Assembly (NCBI GenBank): GCA_035535195.1
Contig: DATLQK010000091.1
Location: 1 to 14,905 of the forward strand
Source: JACDAN01 sp035535195
Lineage (GTDB): Bacteria; Actinomycetota; Thermoleophilia; Gaiellales; Gaiellaceae
Length of the DNA: 14,905 nt
Reading direction: 5' to 3'
Of this stretch, positions 1 to 6,800 are shown one piece after another. The stretch's first letter is position 1, and every line of letters starts with the position of its first letter. The notes under the pieces are model-generated. The model saw only the letters and a program-made list of their open reading frames with translations. It was not told the origin of the DNA and did not search any database. Position numbers and translations under genes: made by a program.

Positions 1-149
1 TTGACCGTCACCTCACGCAACGCGGGCACGAGTTCCGGCGACGTGCAGTTGCTCAATCCGCTCGCCGCTTGTGGTTGCGCAGCCGCCAGCAGCGCTCCCA
101 CGAACACGGCGACGAGCAGGGCCGCGAGGCCACTTCGTACTGAATTCAA
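1..149 (-). CDS. N-terminus of a secreted protein of unknown function (partial)
   Basis: The reverse strand is open from a TTG codon at 147-149 to the window edge, giving 49 residues with the C-terminus outside. The start fits because GGAAGGGG lies six bases upstream. The N-terminus is a textbook signal peptide: M1-N-S-V-R5, then a hydrophobic core of Ala/Leu/Val (about residues 8-24), then a likely signal peptidase I site near A-Q-P-Q-A-A-S (about 23-30). The start of the mature protein contains one Cys (C35) followed by T-S-P-E-L. Nothing in so short a mature segment identifies a family. It lies 92 bases downstream of the HIT-like gene on the same strand. The sequence around its ribosome binding site closely resembles that of the giant secreted gene (818-8884), which could mean shared leader architecture. 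The reading frame and export signal are well supported; the function is unknown. Confidence 0.62.
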   Translation of the reverse strand, partial: MNSVRSGLAALLVAVFVGALLAAAQPQAASGLSNCTSPELVPALREVTV

Positions 150-189
150 GCCGAACCCCTTCCGCAGACGGTCCGCTAACGCGCCCCAA

Positions 190-200
190 GGTGTCACACC
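190..200. promoter_or_regulatory. 11-base palindrome upstream of the partial secreted gene
   Basis: GGTGTCACACC is a perfect palindrome around a central base. It lies in the 150-241 gap, about 40 bases upstream of the TTG start. The stem is too short with too small a loop to act as a terminator, so a protein-binding site is the better guess. I saw no convincing -35/-10 pair beside it and no terminator hairpin in the rest of this gap. Confidence 0.2.
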
Positions 201-241
201 CCGCAGTCTTTTTCAACCGAGCGTGCCGCTGCCGTCGCCCG

Positions 242-802
242 TTACCGGAGCGCGCCCGCGACCTTCGCGACGTTCTCGCGCCAGATCGGCTCCGGCACCG
301 GCGGCAGGACGTCGTCCCAGATCGCGGCGAAGCTGCCCCACAGCTGCGGGAGTCGGGCCGGACGGGCCATGAACCACGAATGCAGGTGCTCGCCGCCGTC
401 TCCCCAGCGGCAGACGTGGACACGACCGATGTCGCCGATCGCGCGCATCGCGCGCTCCATGCGGACGAGGAAGACGCCGAGCTCGCCGGCCAGCTCGTCG
501 GGGAGATCGCCCGGCTCGCCGAGGTGCGCGCGTGTCTCGAGCATTGTGATCAGCGGCATCCCGGTGGGTCCGAGCGCCTTGATCCGCCAGCGTTCGTTCG
601 TCCAGAGGTACTCGTCTTCGCCGGCTGCGCAACGGCGACAGTTGATGCCGCCTTCACCCTGTCGCGGCGGTTCCTCCGCGGGCCCCTCGAGCGGCCGCGG
701 CCGCACGGGGCCCTGGAACGGCCAGGTTTCCCACTCCTCGACCGGCGGCACGCGGAGCGCGTCTCTCGCCCGCGTATAGAGCTCCTCAGGCGTCTCCGCC
801 AC
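242..802 (-). CDS. HIT-superfamily-like protein (actinobacterial conserved family)
   Basis: 186 residues, GTG start at 800-802, TAA stop at 242-244. The N-terminal half holds a C55-R-R-C58 pair, which could bind zinc, and then the segment L77-GPTGMPLITMLETRAHL, which looks like the HIT/GalT half-barrel core. Further on, H129-V-C-R-W-G-D-G-G-E-H139-L-H141-S-W gives an H-x-H motif in the position of the HIT histidine motif, with H129 nearby. The C-terminus reads L154-W-G-S-F...W162-D-D-V-L-P-P-V-P, a conserved tail I recall from actinobacterial HIT-like proteins annotated as hypothetical. HIT proteins are nucleotide hydrolases or transferases acting on phosphoanhydride or phosphoramidate bonds, but the incomplete His triad means activity and substrate cannot be inferred. 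No signal peptide or membrane segment is visible, so it is probably cytoplasmic. Its start is 15 bases beyond the stop of the giant secreted gene, so the two may share a transcript, although the ribosome binding site here is poor. Confidence 0.82.
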   Translation of the reverse strand: MAETPEELYTRARDALRVPPVEEWETWPFQGPVRPRPLEGPAEEPPRQGEGGINCRRCAAGEDEYLWTNERWRIKALGPTGMPLITMLETRAHLGEPGDLPDELAGELGVFLVRMERAMRAIGDIGRVHVCRWGDGGEHLHSWFMARPARLPQLWGSFAAIWDDVLPPVPEPIWRENVAKVAGALR

Positions 803-817
803 GGCTAGGCGGCGGAA

Positions 818-3800
818 TCAGCCGTTCGGCGCGCGGTCGTCGCCCGGGGCGTTCGTGACGCGGACCGGCGTCTGCCAGACGCCGTTGACTAGCGTCGCGC
901 GGAAGAGGTCATAGTCCCGCTCGTCGTCGCGGTCGGTGGCGAAGACGATCCTGCCGTCCTGCATCCAGCTCGGCTGCGTGTCGTTGCGCACGTTGGAGAT
1001 GATGATCCGCTTCATCTGGGCGCCGGTTGCGAGCATCGTCCAGATCTCGAACCGTGAGCCGCCCTTGGCGCGCCGGGCGAAGGCGATCGTGCCGCCGGAG
1101 CCCCAGGCCGCGTCGGTGTTCAGGTCCTCCGTCGTCGTCACCCGCGTCTTTCCGTTGCCGTTCGGCTGCATCTTCCAGATGTCGAGTTGGCCGCCCGGGC
1201 CGTTCGACCACATGATCTGGTTCGCCGCCGCCGGCGACCACGTCGGTGCCACGTCGAGCTTCGTGTCGGTAGTGAGCTGTTGAAGGCCCGATCCGTTGAG
1301 GTTGACGACCCAGATGTCCGGGTTCTTCTTGCGCGTCGAAACGAAGGCGATGCGATTGCCATCCGGCGACCAGGCCGGCTCGGTAGCGTCACCCGCGCCG
1401 GTGTTCAGGAGCGACACGTCGGTGCCGTCGGCGTCCATCAGGTAGATCTGCCACGTTCCGGTGCGGTTGCTCGCGAACGCGATCCGGCGCGAGTCGGGCG
1501 ACCAGACCGGGTCAGCCTCGGGGAACGAGGTTGCCGTCAGCCGCGTCGGTGTGGTCGTCTGACCGGCGTCCGGCGGAAGCACGTAGATGTCACCGGAACC
1601 TGTCGCAGTGCTCGAGTAGACGATCCCGCGCGTGCGGACCGTGTACGTGAAGGACTGGGGAGGCGTCACATTTCCGGCACGGTCGGTCGCTGTCACCGTG
1701 ATCGTGTGCGTCGAGTCGAGCTGACTGGATGGCACCGGGAAGCCGTTCACCTGCTCGACCCCGTCAACCTTCGCGACACACGAGGCAATACCCGAGGCCG
1801 CGTCGCTGCACCTGAAGGCGAGCGGGATCCGGCCGTTCAGGGGGACGGTCGGACCGGGCTGGTCGAGGAAGACCGACGGGCCCTGCGTGTCGACCGGCGC
1901 AAGCAGCGTGGCCTCGTAGCCGTTCGACCCGCGCACACGCACGATATGGAGGCCGTCGCCGGTGATCGTCCTCTGGCCGGAGAAGGGCGTGAGCGGGCCC
2001 CCGTCGACCGACGTCGACACGGCGACTCCATCCGCTGCCTGCACTGTCAGCACCGCTGAGGGCTTGAACCATCCGGTGGCCGTCTCCGTGCCGCCGAGCG
2101 GAGGATCGATCGAAGGAGTAACGCCCGTGCCCGAGGGCGGCACCGGCGGCGCGCCGGCGAAGAGGCGGGCCTTGTTCGTCGTGACCGCGACGTTCCCGAA
2201 GCGATCGACGGCCTGGACGAAGAACTCGACGCTCGTGCCGCTGACCGGCGCGTTTCCACCCCAGGTCGCGCCGGCGCCGTGGCCGAGGTCGAGGAAGCGC
2301 CACGCCTGCGAGGTCTCGTCGCGGAAGGCGACCAGCACACGCTTGACGTCGGCGGCGCTCTCGGGGCGGATGGGCAGATCGACGACGTCGACCGAGAACG
2401 ACACGGTCCCGTCCGTCCCGGGCACGACCACCGCGCCGATGGAATCGAAGCGCGGCGCTGCCCGGTCGGTTCCGCTCGAGCGGAGCACGTCGAGGTCGAC
2501 GCGGTTGAACAGCCGCTGGTTTCCGTCGCCGGCCGCGTCCTTGCTCGCATTCGAGAAGAACTGGCCGTGGACGAGCACGGCGGTGTTCCGCGGCCCGGTT
2601 CGCGTCTGCTGCGACACGAGCGTCTGGATCTTGGCCGGGAAGGCGACGTCGGCGAACGGCAGCTCGGGCTCATTGGTCGAGCTGTCGACGAGAGGCCGGG
2701 CGTAGATAGGGTCGATGTTCGGGGAGTCGGTCGACTGGAGCCCGGTGATCAGGATGCCGTGCGCGTCCGAGGCGACGTCGAATTCGACCTTCGGCTCGAG
2801 CGGCCGGAGATGCGTGACCTGCAAGCCGCTCGGGCCGGTCCAGTAGCTGCCCTTCGGCTCGGCTGTGGTGCGGTCGGTGCGGGTCAGGGTCGGCTGTGAG
2901 CGGTAGTGGTCGACCATGAGGCCCGTAATCGGATCGGGATCCGTGGTGAGCTGCGTCACGCCCGCCGGCAGCGTCGGCGTGGTCGGGGGCGCGGCGGTTC
3001 CGAGCGACCACATTGGCAGCCCGTACAGCGCGAGCTCCGACATCGCCTTTTCGTCGTAGACGCCGACCAGCCCGAGGTTGGCGAGGTACCCCTGCTTGGC
3101 ACTGGCCAGGGCCTCGCCGATCGGAAGGCCTTGGCGAAGGCCCTGAGCGAGCCGGACGTTGAGCGCCTCCGAGTAGGCGACCGCGATCGTGTCGCCGTAG
3201 CCGTAGCCGAGGTTGCCGGCGTATGCCGCCGCGCCCTTGTCGGAGAACGTTTGTGCCCAGTCGGTCGCGGCGGCCCCGGCGACGGACGCGTCGCTCGCCG
3301 ACAGCCCCGCATGGCAGCCCATGCTGAAGATCACGGCCCGCTGCAGGGAAGCGGGCAGGTTGGTGGCCGTGAAGAGTGCGGAGCCCGCTGCCGGCTGCAA
3401 CCGCTGGTGGTCGGCGTGGCCGTTCATGCCGATGAGACCGGTGGTCGTGCTGAGCGCGCCGGCGAGGGTGCCGCTGGTCCAGAGGTTGCCGATCAACGCT
3501 GGGTTCGTCGCCGGCTGCTGCGCGCCCACGATGCCGGCGAAGGCGGCGGCGACGCCGTTCGCGCCGTCCTGCAGAAAGTCGTAGCCGCTCGTCCGGGCGC
3601 TCGTCGGGTCGAGCCTGCCGTTGAAGTCGAGGAAGCGGGTCAGCGCACCCGTGATCTGCGCACTCGACTCCACGAGGCGGCCGACGGCGAGCTGGGGCAC
3701 GAAGAGCTGGCGCTGTAGGTACGGAATCGGATCCGTCGTCGCATACGGATCGTCCGAGAGCACCCGGTGTTCGAAGAGCGACCCGTAGAGGTCGTCGCTG

Positions 3801-6800
3801 CGCTGGAAGGTCGAGGCGTACCCGGCTTCGTTCGCGACCGTGGTCAGATCGTCCAGCCGTGCGAACGGCAGCGCGGTGTCGTTTCCAACCAGGACGATGT
3901 TCCGCACCGAGGGCCGGGCCGTGCGAATCGTGCGGACGGCGTCGGTGATCGCCCGGACGACCGCATTCGCGAGAGCGGTGCTACACGGCTGCGCGTTCCA
4001 GGCCGCGTAGGCGCCGGCGACGGCCGTGTCGTCCTCGAGTCGGACGAGGGCCCCGGGGTGACCCGTCGCGCGCAGCCTGGTCAGGTTCGTGGTCGCGGTC
4101 GAGAACCAGTCGAGGGCGCCCGCGCCGCTGCCCTTGCCGAGCTGCGGGCCGTTCGCCAGGAAGAGCGTGTCCGCGTCGGCCGGGATCGAGGCGAGGTTGA
4201 TGCCCGGCCGCGGCGGGGCGAAGGCCGGCGCCAGGTCGGGATACCGCGGCTGGCAGGTCGGCGCCAGGCGAGGCGCCTCGCTTTCCACCCGCAGCATGTA
4301 CGGCTGGACGCTCGAGGCGTGGTTGTAGCCAGTGACCTGAATGATGTAGTCGCCCGGAGTCCCGTCGGAAATCGCCACGACCGCCTCGTCCTCCGTGGTC
4401 CGGAACGCGGAAACGCCCAGGACGGGCCGCCCGGAGAGGAGCGCGAGGTCGTCCAGCGTCTCGGCCGGGAGGGCATCGTTGAGGTGGGTGACGGGAACGC
4501 CACTGTCCCCGAGCACCGGGGTCTCGAGCGGCGGCGCTCCGCCCGGCGCGACCAGCGGGGTGGTGCCCTGCCGTCCGTAGACGACGAGGTCGTAGTCCTT
4601 GGGCAGGTGGCTCAGCCGGATCGTGGTCCGCGTGCCCGCGGTCGCCGGGACATTGACGCGGAAGAAGTCGGTGTCCGCAGCGCTCGTCAGGTACGAGACG
4701 TAGAGCTTCCCGGGCCCGAGTAGCGGAGCGGTCGCCGGGTCGTTGTTCGGCTCGAGCGTCTCCTGCACGTCCACCGCCTTGGCCGGGGCCGTCGCGGGCG
4801 TGCCGTCCGCCGCGGCTACGGCAAGCGACGCGGTCGCCGGTCCGAGCGTGATCCCGGGCTTGACCTCCTGGAGGCTGAAGCTGAGCTCGCCGTCGACCGG
4901 GAAGGGTGTCCGGAGGGTCCTGCGCGTTCCCCCGTCCGGCGTTGAGACGACGTTCACGACCTCGAGTGCCTCGGTAGCTCCCCCCACCACGATCGATCCC
5001 GTGTCGGTCGTCGTCCAGCCGTGAGGCAGGTCGACGGTGAAGGTCAGCCGGGACGCGCCGTGCACCGCGACGTTGGCGCTGAGCACGAGTTCGCCACCTC
5101 CCGTCGTGACCCGCGCAAGCGCCGGCTGGTTCAGGTCGATCCGCTCCCACTGAGCGCCGGCCCGAAGGGCGACGAGCACCAGATCGTTCAGTGTGAAGTC
5201 GTTCGGGTTCGGGAGGCTCGCGACGAGGTCCGCGAGCGTTACGCCGCTCGCCGCTGTAAAGATCGCCGCCACCTGCGCGACGGTGAAGTCCGAAGGCGGC
5301 TGGAGGACAGCCAGGAGCTGCGCAACGGTGATGGCGTTCGGAGGCAGCAAGCTCGCGTTCGCCAGCGCCTCGACCAGGTCGGCGATGGTCGCGTCCGGGC
5401 GAAGCTCGTTGAAGTGCTGGCTGATCGTGCCCCCGCTCGGACAGGTGACGAAGATCGCGGTGCAGTTGTCGAGGGTGGCGACCTGCGTATCGCCGAGCGG
5501 CGTGTCGCCAAGCGGGTGGCGGGTGAGATCCGTGTCGCCGAGCGGCGTGTCTCCTAGAGGTGTGTCGCCGAGCGGTGCGCGGCTGACGTCTGTGTCGCCT
5601 AGGGGCGTGTCGCCGAGCGGGGTGTCGCTGAGGGGCGTGTCGCCGAGCGGGGTGTCGCCGAGCGGGGTGTCGCCCAGGGGCGTGTCGCCGAGGGGCGTGT
5701 CGCCCAGCGGCGTGTCGCCGAGCGGCGTATCACCGAGGGGCGTGTCGCCGAGCGGGGTGTCGCCGAGGGGCGTGTCGCCCAGCGGCGCGCCGCGCAGGCC
5801 GAGCGCGAGGATCCCAGTCGTGTTGCAGGTCGTCGCCGTCACCGTGCACCAGTTCCGGAGATCCGGGTCGAGTGCGCCGTTCGTGAATGCCCCGGAGAGC
5901 TCGGAGAGCGTGACCCCATTGCCGAGCGCGTACGCGATCGAGACGACGTCGCCGAGCGCGCTCTGCGAGAAGTCGAGATCGCCGAGCGTGATGTCGTCCG
6001 TTCCCTGACCGTCCAGGACGGCAGGTCGCGGCGACAGCGCAAAGACGTCGCCGAGGCTCACGTTCTGGAATGCGCGGGCGCCGAGCGGCGTTGGCGCGAT
6101 CACGGCCGGCCAGCCACCTTCGCGCAGGAGCGGCAGCGACGTGAGCGGGACGGTGCGGAGCTCGGCGAGGAGGCCGGCGAGGCCGAGTGACGTGTCCCCG
6201 AGGGGGGTGTCGCCGAGCGGAGTGTCTCCGAGCGGGGTATCGCCGAGCGGGGTATCGCCGAGCGGGGTGTCCCCGAGCGGGGTGGAACCGGTCGTGCTCG
6301 TCTGGGAGAGCAGAACTGACGGAGGCACGTCCGCCTGCGCAATCTCGGCGAGCCCAGCCTTCGGGTCGACCGGCGTCGCGGTGAACGAGTTCACGTCGAC
6401 GGAGGACGTGTACGTGACGACGAGCTTCGGCCGGAGGTTGGCCGCGGCTTCGCGCGAGTAGTACCTGACGAAGTACGCCTGCTGCGTCTGACCGTTCTGG
6501 CAGGGAACGGTCGTCGGTGTTCCGCAGGCCTGGCTCCAGACCTCGATGGAAAGGTTGCCGCCGGCCGCGCCGCCGACGGCGTTCACGAAGTTGTCCGGCC
6601 GGTTCGAGGGAGAGATGAACGAGCGGGCCGGCGGGCCGCCGCTGTTCGTCGAGCAGTTGTTGTTGAAGGCGTTCCCGATCCCGAGGACGTCCGTGGAGGA
6701 GGAGAGCGGTGTGCCGTTGATTGTCGGCTCGCCGAAGGGCGGCCCCACGGGGCCGGGGACGATGCCGTCGGCCGGCCGGGAGTTCCACGTGACGGACTCG

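Noticed and set aside
71..808. Open frame of 245 codons on the plus strand, opposite the HIT-like gene
   Set aside because: It has no motif and an Arg-rich composition; the minus-strand frame has the conserved HIT-like motifs.
5486..6280. CRISPR-like or satellite array
   Set aside because: The 15-base units are directly adjacent with no spacers, stay in frame and encode a regular pentapeptide, so this is a protein repeat.
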